A DNA stretch of 64,000 nt, taken from Gracilibacillus lacisalsi DSM 19029 (GTDB lineage: Bacteria; Bacillota; Bacilli; Bacillales; Amphibacillaceae). The notes under the pieces were generated by a model. That model was not told the origin of the DNA, ran no database searches, and saw only the letters and a list, made by a program, of their open reading frames with translations. The stretch covers positions 107,489 through 171,488 of the forward strand of contig NZ_KB898664.1 in the NCBI RefSeq assembly GCF_000377765.1, in the 5' to 3' direction. This document shows, in pieces, positions 1-10,547 of this stretch (position 1 is the stretch's first letter; every line of letters begins with the position of its first letter). Both the position numbers and the translations under genes were made by a program.

Positions 1-193
1 ATTGAATTCGTAACTTCCTTGGAGCAAGAATGGCGATAAGCGGCATTAAAATGATGGTAGAAACAGTTAAACGGATTGCGACGATTTCCCATGCAGTAAA
101 TCCTTCGTTATACAATCCATCCACAAATAAGCCTGTCAAACCCCAAAAGCTCGCTCCGATTAATGTAACGAAATAAGCCAAATAGTTCTTCAT
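1..193 (-). CDS. DMT (EamA-type) transporter, N-terminal part only
   Basis: The frame is open from an ATG at 193 down to the window edge and gives about 64 residues. It begins MKNYLAYFVTLIGASFWG, has a first membrane helix with a Trp-Gly turn, and starts a second helix (WEIVAIRLTVSTIILMPL). This pattern is typical of the first half of the EamA repeat in drug/metabolite transporters, which are inner-membrane permeases of varied substrate. The start is supported by GAAGGTGAAAGT just upstream. The rest of the gene lies outside the window, so the substrate cannot be guessed. Confidence 0.75.
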   Translation of the reverse strand, partial: MKNYLAYFVTLIGASFWGLTGLFVDGLYNEGFTAWEIVAIRLTVSTIILMPLIAILAPRKLRIQ

Positions 194-265
194 ACTTTCA
201 CCTTCTTTTCTCTCTATATTTTCAAAGGCTTCTGTATTCAGAAAGCATAGCCATCATAGCACATA

Positions 266-745
266 TTATTTTTTTTTCAACAGCAAATACAAACCTAATC
301 CAATTAAAACTACTGGCCAAAAACGTTCAATCCAGCTCATAAGTTGATGGATCCAGCTAAACCAACCTGGCTGATTATCAGCGAAGATGGCAAAACCGGA
401 AATAATTAATAATATGATACCAGGAATAAATCCTTTTTTTGTTTTAAAAGCACGAGCTAAAAAGGCTATACCGATAATCATGGTATACATTCCCCAATGA
501 TCAATCCAAAATGGATAATGGGTGAGAGCATGAAAATGGATCCCTAGTCCAAGTAATAGAATACCGGGGAAAACATTTTTAAAATCTTTAGCTGAAAAAG
601 CATGAATGAGAAAAGCTGCCCCTACCAAAATTAATAAAGTAGGCCATGAGTAGAAATCTGTAAAGATAGGAAGTCGTAATTCCCTAAGTAAGAAAAAGAC
701 TCCGATTCCAATCAATAAATAAGCTACAAGACCATTATTTTTCAA
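266..745 (-). CDS. LiaF/LiaI-like multi-helix membrane protein
   Basis: The 159-residue protein is nearly all hydrophobic helices (about residues 8-20, 35-50, 58-72, 83-97, 105-122, 140-156) with short Lys-rich ends. The repeated G-I-G-x-x-x-L-L pattern is seen in LiaI/LiaF-like N-terminal transmembrane domains, which in relatives take part in envelope-stress sensing. There is no soluble C-terminal domain as in full LiaF, and no LiaRS neighbour. The start is a TTG preceded by TAGGAGTG. A Fur-like palindrome sits directly upstream. The gene is divergent from hemA. Role unknown; the family assignment rests on helix pattern only. Confidence 0.7.
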   Translation of the reverse strand: MKNNGLVAYLLIGIGVFFLLRELRLPIFTDFYSWPTLLILVGAAFLIHAFSAKDFKNVFPGILLLGLGIHFHALTHYPFWIDHWGMYTMIIGIAFLARAFKTKKGFIPGIILLIISGFAIFADNQPGWFSWIHQLMSWIERFWPVVLIGLGLYLLLKKK

Positions 746-759
746 AAATAAACACTCCT

Positions 760-774
760 AGATAATAATTATTA
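760..774. promoter_or_regulatory. Fur-like 7-1-7 operator
   Basis: AGATAATAATTATTA matches the 7-1-7 Fur consensus TGATAATNATTATCA at 12 of 14 defined bases. It lies about 15 bp upstream of the LiaF-like start codon, where an operator would act. Local AT-richness makes a chance match possible. Confidence 0.45.
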
Positions 775-920
775 TTAATTTATATTCATTTTCTTGATAA
801 AATATATTGAATATGATAAAGTACTAATGAATTCAAAATCACATAACAACAACTTTCATTCTATCATAGATGATTAATAAACTGTTCATAAAATCATCAC
901 GATTTCGACATGAAAACATG

Positions 921-935
921 TTATAATGATAATAC
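921..935. promoter_or_regulatory. PerR-like box before hemA
   Basis: TTATAATGATAATAC matches the PerR consensus TTATAATNATTATAA at 12 of 14 defined bases and contains a TATAAT hexamer that could also be the -10 element. The haem operon is a known PerR target in B. subtilis, so position and sequence agree. No clear -35 hexamer is seen. Confidence 0.6.
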
Positions 936-973
936 TTATGTGTTAGGCTTTTGCTTTTTTGGGGGTAGATACA

Positions 974-2341
974 GTGCATATTTTAGCAGCGAGTATAAAT
1001 TATAAAACAGCTCCTGTTGAAGTGAGAGAAATGCTAGCATTCCGTGAGGATACGATTACTGATGCAATGACAGAATTAAACAGCAGAAAAAGCATATTAG
1101 AGAATGTCATTATTTCTACTTGTAATCGCACGGAAATATATGCGGTAGTTGATCAGCTTCATACAGGAAGATATTTTATCAAACAGTTTTTGGCCGACTG
1201 GTTTGATATCGAAAAGGACGCATTCGCACCACACCTGATTATGTATGAAAACGAAGCAGCAGTGGAACATCTATTCCGCTTAAGCTGTGGATTAGAGTCC
1301 ATGGTAATGGGTGAAACGCAAATTCTCGGTCAAGTAAAGCAAATCTTTTTAGATGCGCAAAAACGAAAATTGACTGGTACTATATTTAATGAGCTATTTA
1401 AGCAAGCAATAACGATCGGTAAAAAAAGCCAACGGGAAACATCCATCAATGAGAATGCTGTATCAGTGAGCTATGCAGCAGTAGAACTAGCCAAAAAGAT
1501 TTTTACTGATTTACAAGAAAAGCATATTGTCATTATTGGTGCTGGCAAAATGGGCGAATTAGCTGCCAAAAACATCTATGGTTCTGGGGCAGAGCAGGTG
1601 ACCGTTGTGAATCGTACTGTGGAGAAGGCAGAACAATTGGCAAGCCAATTTAATGGTGTCGCAAAATCAACTGCTGAGCTTGAGAACACTTTGGTGCAAG
1701 CTGATATTGTGATCAGTTCTACGGGAGCGAATGACTACATGATTACTAAAGATCTGTATCAACGTGTAGAAAAAAAGCGTAAAGGTCGTCCGTTATTTCT
1801 TGTTGATATTGCTGTACCAAGAGATTTAGATCCAGCTTTGGAATCTGTAGATAATGTATTCTTGTATGATATCGATGATCTCCAAAATGTGGTGGATGCT
1901 AATCTAGAGGCTCGAAAAGAAGCGGCCGAAGTTATTGAACTGTGGATTGAAGAAGAAATTGTTGCATTCAATGAATGGCTACAAACACTTGGTGTTGTAC
2001 CGGTTATTACTGCATTACGTGAACAAGCATTATCGATTCAACAAGAGACTATGAAAAGTATTGAACGCAAAATGCCTAACCTAACAGAACGTGAACGTAA
2101 AGTGTTAAATAAACACACAAAAAGTATCGTCAATCAATTACTAAAACAACCTATCTTGCAGGCGAAAGAATTTGCTGGCCAAAAAAATGCAGAGCAAGCA
2201 TTAACCTTATTTATGCAAATCTTTGATATTGAAGATCGTGTCAAAGAAGAAGTGAAAAAAACAGAAAATGATAAAGTGATTACTTTTGAAAAAAATAAGG
2301 ATAGCATTATACAGAAACTACAAAATGTGTCGACACATTAA
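974..2341 (+). CDS. hemA: Glutamyl-tRNA reductase
   Basis: HemA reduces glutamyl-tRNA to glutamate-1-semialdehyde with NADPH, the first committed step of C5 haem synthesis. From the GTG at 974 the protein has 455 residues, the usual Bacillus length, with the nucleophilic Cys50 in [10 protein letters not shown] Rossmann-type GAGKMG motif lies near residue 190, and a helical dimerisation domain forms the C-terminus. A TTG 15 bp upstream is also open, but the GGGGG ribosome site fits the GTG. It heads the hemAXCDBL operon behind a PerR-like box. Confidence 0.95.
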   Translation: MHILAASINYKTAPVEVREMLAFREDTITDAMTELNSRKSILENVIISTCNRTEIYAVVDQLHTGRYFIKQFLADWFDIEKDAFAPHLIMYENEAAVEHLFRLSCGLESMVMGETQILGQVKQIFLDAQKRKLTGTIFNELFKQAITIGKKSQRETSINENAVSVSYAAVELAKKIFTDLQEKHIVIIGAGKMGELAAKNIYGSGAEQVTVVNRTVEKAEQLASQFNGVAKSTAELENTLVQADIVISSTGANDYMITKDLYQRVEKKRKGRPLFLVDIAVPRDLDPALESVDNVFLYDIDDLQNVVDANLEARKEAAEVIELWIEEEIVAFNEWLQTLGVVPVITALREQALSIQQETMKSIERKMPNLTERERKVLNKHTKSIVNQLLKQPILQAKEFAGQKNAEQALTLFMQIFDIEDRVKEEVKKTENDKVITFEKNKDSIIQKLQNVSTH

Positions 2342-2359
2342 TCGGGTGGTTTTCCCAAT

Positions 2360-3178
2360 ATGTTCGAAGAGAGATTTTTACAAGAAAGTGTATTATTACT
2401 CTATGGCTTGACTGTTATTATTTATTTTATAGATTTTCTGTACCATAACCGGAAAGCGAATCGTATCGCTTTCTGGTTGCTTGCAATGGTTTGGCTTTTT
2501 CAAACCATTTTTTTATTAACAGAAATTTGGAAAACATCAAGTATACCGATACAGACCTTAAATGATGGGTTATATACGTATACCTGGATTATTATTACGT
2601 TTTCGTTAATCGTTCATCGAATGTTCCGACTGGAATTTTTTATGTTCTTTATCAGTGTATTTGGCTTTTTTATCATGATTATCCATACATTACGATCGAT
2701 GCAAATCACGGATTCTACCCAGATCCCATTGGTATTAGATGAAATGCTTTTTGCGCATATTGTACTTGCGCTCGTATCCTATGGTCTGTTTACCATTTCT
2801 TTTATTTTAGCTTGTCTATACTATATGCAATATAAATTTCTTAAACAGAAAAAAGGGTATAAATGGTTACGAAGATTCCAAGACTTAGAAGGATTGGAGA
2901 AAAGAGCATTTCAATTGATTGGATTGGGCGAGCCCCTACTATTGCTATCGATTATTCTAGGTGTCGTATGGGCTTACATGACCAACACAGAGTTTTACTG
3001 GGGTGATAGTAAAACACTCGGTTCCATCATTGTGTTAGTCATTTATGCTGGCTATTTATACATGCGAATTCAAAAGGGTTATCAAGGTAAAGCTATTTTA
3101 AGCTGGAATATATTCGCATTTCTCGTTTTATTAATCAACTTTTTCCTGTTTAACAGTTTATCGAACTTTCATATGTAA
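2360..3178 (+). CDS. hemX: HemX, CcsA/cytochrome c assembly family membrane protein
   Basis: The 272-residue integral membrane protein has about eight hydrophobic segments and the family's WAYMTNTEFYWGD loop around residue 205. HemX in B. subtilis is encoded at the same operon position and lowers the amount of HemA. The protein belongs to the CcsA-like haem-handling superfamily. It starts 18 bp after hemA, with GGGTGG upstream of the ATG. Identity is secure from operon position and size; the biochemical role is known only from relatives. Confidence 0.88.
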   Translation: MFEERFLQESVLLLYGLTVIIYFIDFLYHNRKANRIAFWLLAMVWLFQTIFLLTEIWKTSSIPIQTLNDGLYTYTWIIITFSLIVHRMFRLEFFMFFISVFGFFIMIIHTLRSMQITDSTQIPLVLDEMLFAHIVLALVSYGLFTISFILACLYYMQYKFLKQKKGYKWLRRFQDLEGLEKRAFQLIGLGEPLLLLSIILGVVWAYMTNTEFYWGDSKTLGSIIVLVIYAGYLYMRIQKGYQGKAILSWNIFAFLVLLINFFLFNSLSNFHM

Positions 3179-3202
3179 CAAAACACAAAGGAGGCAACTA
3201 GC

Positions 3203-4135
3203 TTGCGTAAAATTGTCGTAGGTTCAAGAAGAAGTAATTTAGCATTGACTCAGTCAGAATGGGTTATTGAGCAATTAAAGAAACATGCGGGTGATAAATA
3301 TCAATTTGAAATTAAAAAGATTGTGACAAAAGGGGATCAAATTCTTAATGTCACACTTTCGAAAGTCGGAGGTAAAGGACTTTTTGTAAAAGAGATTGAA
3401 AAAGCAATGTATGACAAAGAAATAGATTTTGCTGTACATAGTATGAAAGATATGCCTGCAGTGATGCCAGAGGGACTGATGATTGGTTCCATTCCTGTTC
3501 GAGAAGATCATCGAGATGCTTTTATCTCCAACGATCATATCAAATTAGCGGATTTACCGGCTGGAGCGGTTGTAGGAACCAGCAGTTTGCGCAGAGGATC
3601 GCAAATTCTAGCAGCACGACCTGATCTGAAAATTCAATGGATTCGTGGAAATATTGAAACAAGAATGCGTAAGTTAAAAGAAGAGAATTTCGATGCAATT
3701 ATTTTGGCAGCAGCAGGGTTAAAACGAATGAACTGGAGTGAAGATATTGTTACGGAATATTTAGAACCAGATGTTTGTGTACCTGCTGTTGGACAAGGTG
3801 CCTTAGCAATTGAATGTAGAGAAGATGACCAAGAGCTATTAGCATTATTAGAAAAAATTAATGATGCTTACACGGAAAAAACGGTAACAGCGGAACGCAC
3901 CTTCTTACATTTATTAAATGGCGGTTGTCAAGTCCCGATTGGTGGCTATGCATACCTTGATGGTGATGAGGTTGTATTAACTGCATTAGTGGCAAGTAGT
4001 GATGGTAATACGATATTAAAAGAAACAATAAGAGGGAATGACCCTCAACAGGTTGGGAAAGAAGCAGCCGAAAAATTGCAGGCTCAAGGTGCCCAGAAAC
4101 TGGTAGACGAAGCAATCGAGGAGAATCAGGGATGA
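3203..4135 (+). CDS. hemC: Porphobilinogen deaminase (hydroxymethylbilane synthase)
   Basis: This cytosolic enzyme joins four porphobilinogen molecules into hydroxymethylbilane. The 310-residue protein opens with [17 protein letters not shown] and carries the cofactor-attaching Cys in [13 protein letters not shown] near residue 240. It also has the [11 protein letters not shown] segment with the catalytic Asp. The start is TTG, eight bases after AAGGAGG. The last codons overlap hemD by four bases (ATGA), which indicates translational coupling. Confidence 0.96.
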   Translation: MRKIVVGSRRSNLALTQSEWVIEQLKKHAGDKYQFEIKKIVTKGDQILNVTLSKVGGKGLFVKEIEKAMYDKEIDFAVHSMKDMPAVMPEGLMIGSIPVREDHRDAFISNDHIKLADLPAGAVVGTSSLRRGSQILAARPDLKIQWIRGNIETRMRKLKEENFDAIILAAAGLKRMNWSEDIVTEYLEPDVCVPAVGQGALAIECREDDQELLALLEKINDAYTEKTVTAERTFLHLLNGGCQVPIGGYAYLDGDEVVLTALVASSDGNTILKETIRGNDPQQVGKEAAEKLQAQGAQKLVDEAIEENQG

Positions 4136-4896
4136 GTCTGCCTTTAAAGGGGAAGAGAGTAATGGTGACAAGGGAAGCGAGACAAGCCTTACCCTTGATC
4201 CGATTACTTGAAGGGTATGGTGCTAGTTGTGAACGTGTACCACTCCTTTGTTTTGAGGCAATAGATGATGATGTAAATCGCAGTCAATTGACCAATCTTG
4301 CTTCATTTGATTGGCTATTCTTTACAAGTGTGAATACAGTCCGCTATTTTCATCAATATATAACAACGCTTGGTATTCAAGTAAAAAATAAAATTGCAGC
4401 TGTCGGTGAAAAAACAGCAAGATCATTAGCTCATTATGGTTATGCCGTTGATTTTCAACCTTCCATTTACAGTGGTAAAGCTATGGTCGAAGAATTTTTA
4501 AATGAAAATAGTACGAAACAAATTGCGCTTATTTGTGGCGAAAATGCCAGAAGAGAAATTCCTGAATTACTCAAGGAAGCAGGAGTATCTTTTGAAAAAA
4601 TCGTGATTTATCGTACAATAAAGAATGAGCAATCAAAATCTTTGTTAAACAAAAGAGTGTCTCAAGTTGATGCGGTATTTTTCACTAGTCCATCAACCGT
4701 TGATGCTTTTCAACAATTTTTGAAGCCTCACCTGTTTGAACAAGCTAAAAATAGTTTGTTGACTATTGCGATTGGAGAAACAACAGCAGAGGCATTATGT
4801 GAACGGTCATTCTGTCATATTCTCTATCCGGATACATTTACAGTTGAGAACATGGTAGAGGTTTATATTGATTACATAAGAAAAGGTGATGCATAA
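4132..4896 (+). CDS. hemD: Uroporphyrinogen-III synthase
   Basis: The enzyme closes and inverts ring D of hydroxymethylbilane to give uroporphyrinogen III. The 254-residue protein has the loosely conserved two-lobed HemD pattern: VMVTREARQ at the start, [10 protein letters not shown] near residue 65, AVGEKTA near residue 88 and [11 protein letters not shown] near residue 185. HemD sequences vary strongly, so operon position supports the call. It overlaps hemC by four bases and abuts hemB (TAATG). Confidence 0.93.
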   Translation: MSLPLKGKRVMVTREARQALPLIRLLEGYGASCERVPLLCFEAIDDDVNRSQLTNLASFDWLFFTSVNTVRYFHQYITTLGIQVKNKIAAVGEKTARSLAHYGYAVDFQPSIYSGKAMVEEFLNENSTKQIALICGENARREIPELLKEAGVSFEKIVIYRTIKNEQSKSLLNKRVSQVDAVFFTSPSTVDAFQQFLKPHLFEQAKNSLLTIAIGETTAEALCERSFCHILYPDTFTVENMVEVYIDYIRKGDA

Positions 4897-5876
4897 TGGC
4901 AAAAACACAATTTGATCGTCATCGTCGCTTAAGAAACTCTAGTGTTATGAGACGATTTGTGCGTGAAACAGATTTAAAAGTAGATGATTTAGTATACCCA
5001 TTATTCGTTGTCGAAGGGGAAAATATTAAAAATGAAGTAAGTTCAATGCCAGGAGTATTTCAAGTATCACTTGATCACCTCGATGAAGAAGTGGAAGAGT
5101 TATTATCACTAGGTATTCCGTCTATCCTGTTATTCGGGGTTCCGAAAGAGAAAGATGAAGTCGGCTCAGGTGCCTATGACCCAAATGGTATTGTTCAACT
5201 GGCCATTCGACAGATCAAACAGAAAACCGATCAACTGCTAGTTATTGCGGATACTTGTCTTTGTGAATATACATCCCATGGCCATTGTGGTGTGATTGAA
5301 AATCAGGATGTTGACAATGACAAATCATTACCACTGCATGTAAAAACGGCGGTTACGCAAGCTGAAGCTGGAGCTGATATTATTGCACCATCGAATATGA
5401 TGGATGGATTTGTAGCGGAAATTCGTAAAGGGTTGGATGAGTCAGGATTTAAGCATATTCCTATTATGTCTTATGCAGTTAAATATGCTTCCGCTTTTTA
5501 TGGTCCATTTCGTGATGCAGCAGAAAGCACTCCACAATTCGGTGACAGAAAGACCTATCAAATGGACCCTGCAAATCGATTAGAAGCAATGCGTGAAGCG
5601 GCATCTGATATCGAAGAGGGTGCAGACTTTTTAATTGTTAAACCAGCATTATCCTATATGGATATCATTCGAGAAGTGAAGAATCAACATCCTGTCCCAG
5701 TAGTTGCTTATAATGTAAGTGGCGAATATTCTATGGTCAAAGCGGCTAGTCTCAAAGGATGGATTGATGAACAAGCGATCGTTTTAGAGAAACTGACATC
5801 TATGAAACGAGCTGGAGCGGATATTATTATTACGTATTTTGCAAAAGATGTGGCCAAATGGCTTCAAAATAAATAA
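4896..5876 (+). CDS. hemB: Delta-aminolevulinic acid dehydratase (porphobilinogen synthase)
   Basis: HemB condenses two 5-aminolevulinate molecules into porphobilinogen. The 326-residue sequence has the Cys-rich zinc site [15 protein letters not shown] near residues 118-132. The two Schiff-base lysines lie in [18 protein letters not shown] and [12 protein letters not shown]. The zinc-type active site is therefore intact. The ATG overlaps the hemD stop by one base. Confidence 0.96.
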   Translation: MAKTQFDRHRRLRNSSVMRRFVRETDLKVDDLVYPLFVVEGENIKNEVSSMPGVFQVSLDHLDEEVEELLSLGIPSILLFGVPKEKDEVGSGAYDPNGIVQLAIRQIKQKTDQLLVIADTCLCEYTSHGHCGVIENQDVDNDKSLPLHVKTAVTQAEAGADIIAPSNMMDGFVAEIRKGLDESGFKHIPIMSYAVKYASAFYGPFRDAAESTPQFGDRKTYQMDPANRLEAMREAASDIEEGADFLIVKPALSYMDIIREVKNQHPVPVVAYNVSGEYSMVKAASLKGWIDEQAIVLEKLTSMKRAGADIIITYFAKDVAKWLQNK

Positions 5877-5889
5877 GGAGGTAGCTCTT

Positions 5890-7176
5890 ATGCGTGAAAA
5901 TCAGAAATCGGTTGATGCATATAAAGAATCGGTCAGCTTAATGCCGGGAGGGGTTAATTCACCTGTTCGAGCATTTAAATCGGTAGGCATGAACCCGATC
6001 TATATGGAATCTGGTAAAGGATCCAAAATATATGATATTGATGGTAATGAATACATTGATTATGTTTTAAGTTGGGGGCCATTAATTTTAGGTCATGCGG
6101 ATGACCGAGTAGTCTCCAAGTTAAAAGAAATAACTGAAAAAGGGACAAGCTTTGGTGCACCGACATTACTGGAAAATGAATTAGCGCAATTAGTTATTGA
6201 TCGTGTCCCTTCCATTGAAATGGTACGTATGGTTAACTCAGGTACAGAAGCAACTATGAGTGCTTTGCGACTAGCTCGTGGCTATACAGGGAAAAATAAA
6301 ATTCTCAAATTTGAAGGAAACTATCACGGCCATGGTGACTCATTGTTGATAAAGGCTGGTTCAGGTGTTGCGACACTAGGTCTTCCAGACAGTCCTGGTG
6401 TACCGGAAAGTGTTGCTCAGCATACGATTACTGTACCTTACAATGATTTAGAGAGTGTTCGCTATGCTTTTGAACAATTTGGTGATGATATTGCAGCTGT
6501 GATTGTGGAACCTGTATCAGGTAATATGGGAGTTGTACCACCACATCAAGAATTTTTAAAAGCATTGCGTGACATTACTACTCAACACGACACTTTACTT
6601 ATTTTTGACGAAGTAATGACTGGTTTCCGTGTTGGTTATCATTGTGCACAAGGTCATTTTGAGGTTACACCGGATTTAACTTGTTTAGGAAAAGTAATCG
6701 GTGGAGGTTTACCGGTTGGTGCTTATGGCGGTAAACGTGAGATTATGGAACGTATTGCTCCTGTCGGTGATATTTATCAAGCTGGAACATTGTCGGGGAA
6801 CCCGCTTGCAATGACAGCTGGTTTAGAAACGTTAAAGGCAATGGATCGTGCTGCCTATGATGAGATTAATAAGAAAGTGGATCGACTTGTAGAAGGATAC
6901 AGGTTAGCAGCAGATAAGCACAATGTGTCATTACAAATCAATCGTGCGGGATCAATGGTCGGAGTCTTTTTCGCCGATGAACCAGTTATTAACTATGAAA
7001 CAGCAGCGAAATCTGATACCGAAGCATTTGCAACATATTACCGAACAATGGCAGAAGAGGGAATTTTCCTTCCTCCTTCTCAATTTGAAGGGCTATTTAT
7101 GTCAACAGCCCACACGGATGATGACATTGAAAAAACAATTGCAGCAGCAGAAAAAGCATTTGAAAAGCTATCTTAA
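5890..7176 (+). CDS. hemL: Glutamate-1-semialdehyde 2,1-aminomutase
   Basis: This PLP enzyme converts glutamate-1-semialdehyde to 5-aminolevulinate. The 428-residue protein has the [13 protein letters not shown]-terminal signature, the [13 protein letters not shown] substrate loop and the PLP lysine in [17 protein letters not shown]. An upstream ATG at 5839 is in frame but lies inside hemB. The ATG at 5890 has a perfect AAGGAGG ribosome site and gives the usual length. It is the last gene of the haem operon and is followed by a strong terminator. Confidence 0.96.
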   Translation: MRENQKSVDAYKESVSLMPGGVNSPVRAFKSVGMNPIYMESGKGSKIYDIDGNEYIDYVLSWGPLILGHADDRVVSKLKEITEKGTSFGAPTLLENELAQLVIDRVPSIEMVRMVNSGTEATMSALRLARGYTGKNKILKFEGNYHGHGDSLLIKAGSGVATLGLPDSPGVPESVAQHTITVPYNDLESVRYAFEQFGDDIAAVIVEPVSGNMGVVPPHQEFLKALRDITTQHDTLLIFDEVMTGFRVGYHCAQGHFEVTPDLTCLGKVIGGGLPVGAYGGKREIMERIAPVGDIYQAGTLSGNPLAMTAGLETLKAMDRAAYDEINKKVDRLVEGYRLAADKHNVSLQINRAGSMVGVFFADEPVINYETAAKSDTEAFATYYRTMAEEGIFLPPSQFEGLFMSTAHTDDDIEKTIAAAEKAFEKLS

Positions 7177-7181
7177 TTCAG

Positions 7182-7217
7182 AAGCTTGCAAGCCAAAAAA
7201 GGTTTGCAAGCTTTTTT
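7182..7217 (+). terminator. Terminator of the haem operon
   Basis: AAGCTTGCAA and its inverted partner TTTGCAAGCTT flank an A-rich loop, and the hairpin ends in a run of T. Confidence 0.85.
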
Positions 7218-7228
7218 AAAAAGGTAAG

Positions 7229-7776
7229 TAAGTATATAATCAGCGCAATGACCGTGATTAACGAAGTAGTTATTTTGACATATTTTATGTGTGTTTGCCA
7301 ACGCTTCGACTAATTACTTCGCTTTCCGCGAGCACGGCCTCAACTAACTTTGCAAAGAAAAACACTTTGCAAAATGGATTTTCGGCTCGCGCTATTCCCG
7401 CAGGAGTCTACGTAATTAGTCTCCGCTATGAGGAGATGCAGCAATTCTTGTCAGAAGTAATAGGTTGACTTTTATAAAATAGATAAGAGCAAGAATCGCT
7501 ATCCATAAGTATAAAAGTAGCAATGTTCCTTCATGCTAGAGTTGTAGAGCAGAGCTTAGCGAAGGCCGCCCACTTCCTCCTGTGGAAATCGTTTGACCTG
7601 AAGATCCACTTTCTCGAGCGGTTTTGGCTCGAAAAAGTTAGCTGAAGGACAACCCCCACGTAAAGGGAAGTGGGCAGCCGCAGCGGCGGTTAAGTGATTG
7701 ATATATTTCAAAATAGCTACTAAAACAATCGCAGATCCACGGAAAAGGACTGAGCGAATTTTGCTCAGTTTTTCTT
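7229..7776. repeat. Composite palindromic repeat region A (no gene)
   Basis: This gene-free stretch between hemL and the FadR-type regulator holds two large imperfect palindromes. One spans 7305-7428, with arms ACTAATTAC/GTAATTAGT and an inner GCTTTCCGCG...CGCGCTATTCCCGC. The other spans 7564-7680, with ends GGCCGCCCACTT/AAGTGGGCAGCC and inner arms ending in CTCGAG/CTCGAA. The left end (AAGTATATAATC..GCGCAATGACCGTG) recurs near 47429. The right end (GCTCAGTTTTTCTT) recurs near 10989. No coding capacity is convincing. Confidence 0.8.
7749..7776 (+). terminator. Terminator-like hairpin before the regulator
   Basis: ACTGAGC and GCTCAGT form a seven-pair stem around GAATTTT and are followed by TTTTCTT. 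It lies at the right edge of composite repeat A. Confidence 0.6.
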
Positions 7777-7843
7777 AAAAAATCTAAATGGGATACCACA
7801 ATCTATATGCTATACTAGAAAGAAAAATAGGGTGATAAAGTTT

Positions 7844-8518
7844 ATGGTTCAAAAAAGACTATCTGATAGTGTAGCAGACGATATAATGTCCATGCTTGCT
7901 ATTGAGAAAAGATTTCTTCCAGGTGATAAGCTTCCAAATGAAAATGAATTATCAGAGGAGCTAAATATTAGTAGAACAACCCTTCGGGAAGCGATCCGGA
8001 TATTGGTTACTAATGGCATTTTAGAGATTAGAAGAGGGAAGGGTACATATGTAAAGGAAGACATTGATGTAAATAATCTAGAAGAAATGGGCTTTCTTGT
8101 AGAGGCTAAAATAAATGCAAAAGATTTGTATGAAATGCGCTTGATATTTGAACCCGAAGCTGCCTATTATGCGACGATTCGAGCAAGTGATCCGGAATTA
8201 AGGCGTATTTTAGATTATGGTAACCAAATAGAACAAAAAATTAAGCACAATGAGGATCGAACAGAAGTAGAACAAATGTTTCATAAATCCATCGTAAAGG
8301 CTACCCATAATGAATTTATGGAAAAGCTGATGCCAGTTCTTTACCAAGCTATCGATAAGGGAGTCATTTTATCTAAGAAAAAGGAACTTGCAGTCAAAGA
8401 TACGATCAATGATCATAAAATGATAATGGAATTTATGAAAAATCGTAATCCTGAAGGTGCAAGAAGCGCAATGAAAATTCATATTTTGCATGCAATGGAA
8501 GAGTTGCGAATTGAATAA
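7844..8518 (+). CDS. FadR-subfamily GntR transcriptional regulator
   Basis: The 224-residue protein has an N-terminal winged helix-turn-helix (about 8-70), including NELSEELNISRTTLREAIRIL and the wing RRGKGTYV. An all-helical FCD ligand domain (about 90-215) follows, with metal-ligand-type residues (ELYEMR-like helix, FHKSIV, ILHAM). Proteins of this type sense small organic acids and bind operators of the form TnGTnnnACnA. The start at 7844 is preceded by AGGGTGAT. A matching palindrome lies in front of the next gene, ilvD, so ilvD is a likely target. The ligand cannot be named. Confidence 0.88.
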   Translation: MVQKRLSDSVADDIMSMLAIEKRFLPGDKLPNENELSEELNISRTTLREAIRILVTNGILEIRRGKGTYVKEDIDVNNLEEMGFLVEAKINAKDLYEMRLIFEPEAAYYATIRASDPELRRILDYGNQIEQKIKHNEDRTEVEQMFHKSIVKATHNEFMEKLMPVLYQAIDKGVILSKKKELAVKDTINDHKMIMEFMKNRNPEGARSAMKIHILHAMEELRIE

Positions 8519-8528
8519 TAGTTCATTG

Positions 8529-8565
8529 AAAGGACATTTTGGATTTAGCCAAGATGTCCTTTTTG
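8529..8565 (+). terminator. Terminator after the FadR-type regulator
   Basis: AAGGACAT and ATGTCCTT pair around a short inner stem (TGG/CCA) and are followed by TTTTT. Confidence 0.8.
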
Positions 8566-8657
8566 TCGTATGAGAAAGTGTGCGATAAATAAAAGCACCC
8601 GATATCCCTTCCATAAAATAGCTCTTCAACAACTATTTTATGAAGCTTCTTCTGAAT

Positions 8658-8668
8658 TTGTCATACAA
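8658..8668. promoter_or_regulatory. Candidate GntR/FCD operator
   Basis: TTGTCATACAA is a perfect TTGT-N3-ACAA palindrome that fits the T-n-GT-n3-AC-n-A pattern of FadR-subfamily regulators. It ends five bases before the ilvD -35 hexamer and lies downstream of such a regulator gene. Confidence 0.5.
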
Positions 8669-8673
8669 CTATA

Positions 8674-8702
8674 TTGACAGTAGACAACATACGATATAAA
8701 AT
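8674..8702 (+). promoter_or_regulatory. Probable sigma-A promoter of ilvD
   Basis: TTGACA at 8674 is followed after 17 bases by TAAAAT at 8697, about 35 bp before the ilvD start codon. Confidence 0.65.
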
Positions 8703-8736
8703 ACATTAAACAAATAAAATAAGGGGTGTGGTACAG

Positions 8737-10410
8737 ATGAGAAGAAGTGATACGATAAAAATAGGAGTAGATCGTGCTCCTCATCGTAGTCTTTTATATG
8801 CTACGGGGAAGGTGAAAGCGAAAGATTTAGGGAAACCATTTATTGGTGTTTGCAATTCTTATATTGATATTATTCCTGGACATGTACATTTACGTGAGTT
8901 CGCAGATGTAGTAAAAGAAGCCATCATTGAAGCTGGTGGTATTCCATTTGAATTCAATACGATTGGAGTGGATGATGGAATTGCGATGGGACACATCGGA
9001 ATGCGTTATTCCTTGCCAAGTCGTGAATTAATTGCAGACAGTGCTGAAACGGTTATTAATGCGCATTGGTTTGATGGCGTATTTTATATTCCGAACTGTG
9101 ACAAAATCACACCTGGTATGCTATTGGCAGCAGCTCGTACGAACGTACCCTCCGTCTTCGTTTCCGGTGGTCCAATGGAAGCCGGTACAAGTTCTAGCGG
9201 AAAACAACTTTCATTATCATCTGTTTTCGAAGGTGTTGGGGCATATAAATCAGGTAAGATGACGGAAGAAGAATTTAACGATATTGAAAAGAACGCTTGT
9301 CCAACTTGTGGGTCTTGTTCAGGTATGTTCACAGCAAATTCCATGAACTGTTTGATGGAAATGTTAGGTGTAGCACTACCTGGGAATGGTTCGGTTGTAG
9401 CCACAAGCGAGAAGCGTAAAGAATTGATACAAGAAGCAGCAAAACATTTGGTTCGTATGATTGAAGAAGATGTTAAACCGCGTGATATCATTACAAAAGA
9501 AGCGATTGATGATGCGTTTGCACTTGATATGGCGATGGGTGGATCTACCAATACAGTATTGCATACATTAGCTATTGCCAGAGAAGCTGGAATAGAATAT
9601 GACCTTGAAAAGATTAACAAAATTGCTGCCCGTGTTCCGTATCTTGCGAAGATTATGCCTGCATCTGATATCTCCATGGATGATATCAATAAAGCTGGAG
9701 GAATTAGTGCCATTATTAATGAATTAACGAAAATCCCTAATGCTATTCATCCAGATCGCTTAACGATAACAGGTAAGTCAATGGGCGAACTTGTTAATGG
9801 ATATGACATTACAAATAAACAAGTTATTCGTCCAAAAGATAATCCATACAGTCCAGTAGGAGGATTATCCATTTTATACGGCAATCTTGCTCCAGAAGGT
9901 GCTGTCATTAAAGTTGGTGCTGTTGATCCTGCCATCAAAGTATTTGAAGGAGAAGCAATCATTTTTGATTCTCAAGATGAAGCGCAAGAAGCGATTGATA
10001 ATGGAACTGTTAGAGAAGGGCATGTTGTTGTTATCCGATATGAAGGACCTAAAGGTGGTCCGGGAATGCCAGAAATGTTAGCTCCTACATCGGCTATCAT
10101 GGGCCGAGGTTTAGGCAGTACAGTGGCTCTTCTAACTGATGGGCGTTTCTCAGGTGCATCTCGGGGTATTTCCATTGGACATATTTCCCCAGAAGCTGCA
10201 GAAGGTGGACCAATTGCATTAATTGAAAATGGGGACGTTGTGGTTATTGATTTACCAAATAGAATACTAAATGTAAAAGTATCGGACGAAGTCTTAGATG
10301 AACGTAGAAAATCGCTAGAACCCTTTGAGCCTAAAATCAAACAAGGTTGGTTAGGAAGGTATTCAAAACTTGTAACAAATGCTTCTAAAGGCGGCGTGAT
10401 GAGCATATAA
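8737..10410 (+). CDS. ilvD: Dihydroxy-acid dehydratase
   Basis: IlvD dehydrates 2,3-dihydroxy acids to 2-keto acids in valine, leucine and isoleucine synthesis. The 557-residue protein has the iron-sulfur cysteines in [10 protein letters not shown] and [17 protein letters not shown], and the C-terminal GRFSGASRG motif. An in-frame GTG lies three codons upstream, but AAGGGGTG fits the ATG at 8737. The gene stands alone, away from other ilv genes, beside a FadR-type regulator. It might therefore serve sugar-acid dehydration in place of, or as well as, amino acid synthesis; sequence features favour IlvD. Confidence 0.92.
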   Translation: MRRSDTIKIGVDRAPHRSLLYATGKVKAKDLGKPFIGVCNSYIDIIPGHVHLREFADVVKEAIIEAGGIPFEFNTIGVDDGIAMGHIGMRYSLPSRELIADSAETVINAHWFDGVFYIPNCDKITPGMLLAAARTNVPSVFVSGGPMEAGTSSSGKQLSLSSVFEGVGAYKSGKMTEEEFNDIEKNACPTCGSCSGMFTANSMNCLMEMLGVALPGNGSVVATSEKRKELIQEAAKHLVRMIEEDVKPRDIITKEAIDDAFALDMAMGGSTNTVLHTLAIAREAGIEYDLEKINKIAARVPYLAKIMPASDISMDDINKAGGISAIINELTKIPNAIHPDRLTITGKSMGELVNGYDITNKQVIRPKDNPYSPVGGLSILYGNLAPEGAVIKVGAVDPAIKVFEGEAIIFDSQDEAQEAIDNGTVREGHVVVIRYEGPKGGPGMPEMLAPTSAIMGRGLGSTVALLTDGRFSGASRGISIGHISPEAAEGGPIALIENGDVVVIDLPNRILNVKVSDEVLDERRKSLEPFEPKIKQGWLGRYSKLVTNASKGGVMSI

Positions 10411-10480
10411 TTGTTCTGATCTTATAAATGATTGGAATAAATTCATAGAGTATTATTTATTAAGCAATCTTTTAACTAGA

Positions 10481-10520
10481 AAATAAACGTTTGGATGAAA
10501 GAGCTCCAAACGTTTATTTA
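10481..10520 (+). terminator. Long hairpin after ilvD
   Basis: AAATAAACGTTTGGA pairs with TCCAAACGTTTATTT around TGAAAGAGC. No long T run follows directly, so terminator function is likely but weaker than usual. Confidence 0.55.
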
Positions 10521-10547
10521 AATAGCAAAGAAAGTATAAAAATTGAG

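Noticed and set aside
9084-9713. A 209-codon open frame antisense to ilvD
   Set aside because: Composition mirrors the ilvD codons, there is no start site signal, and ilvD is clearly the real gene.
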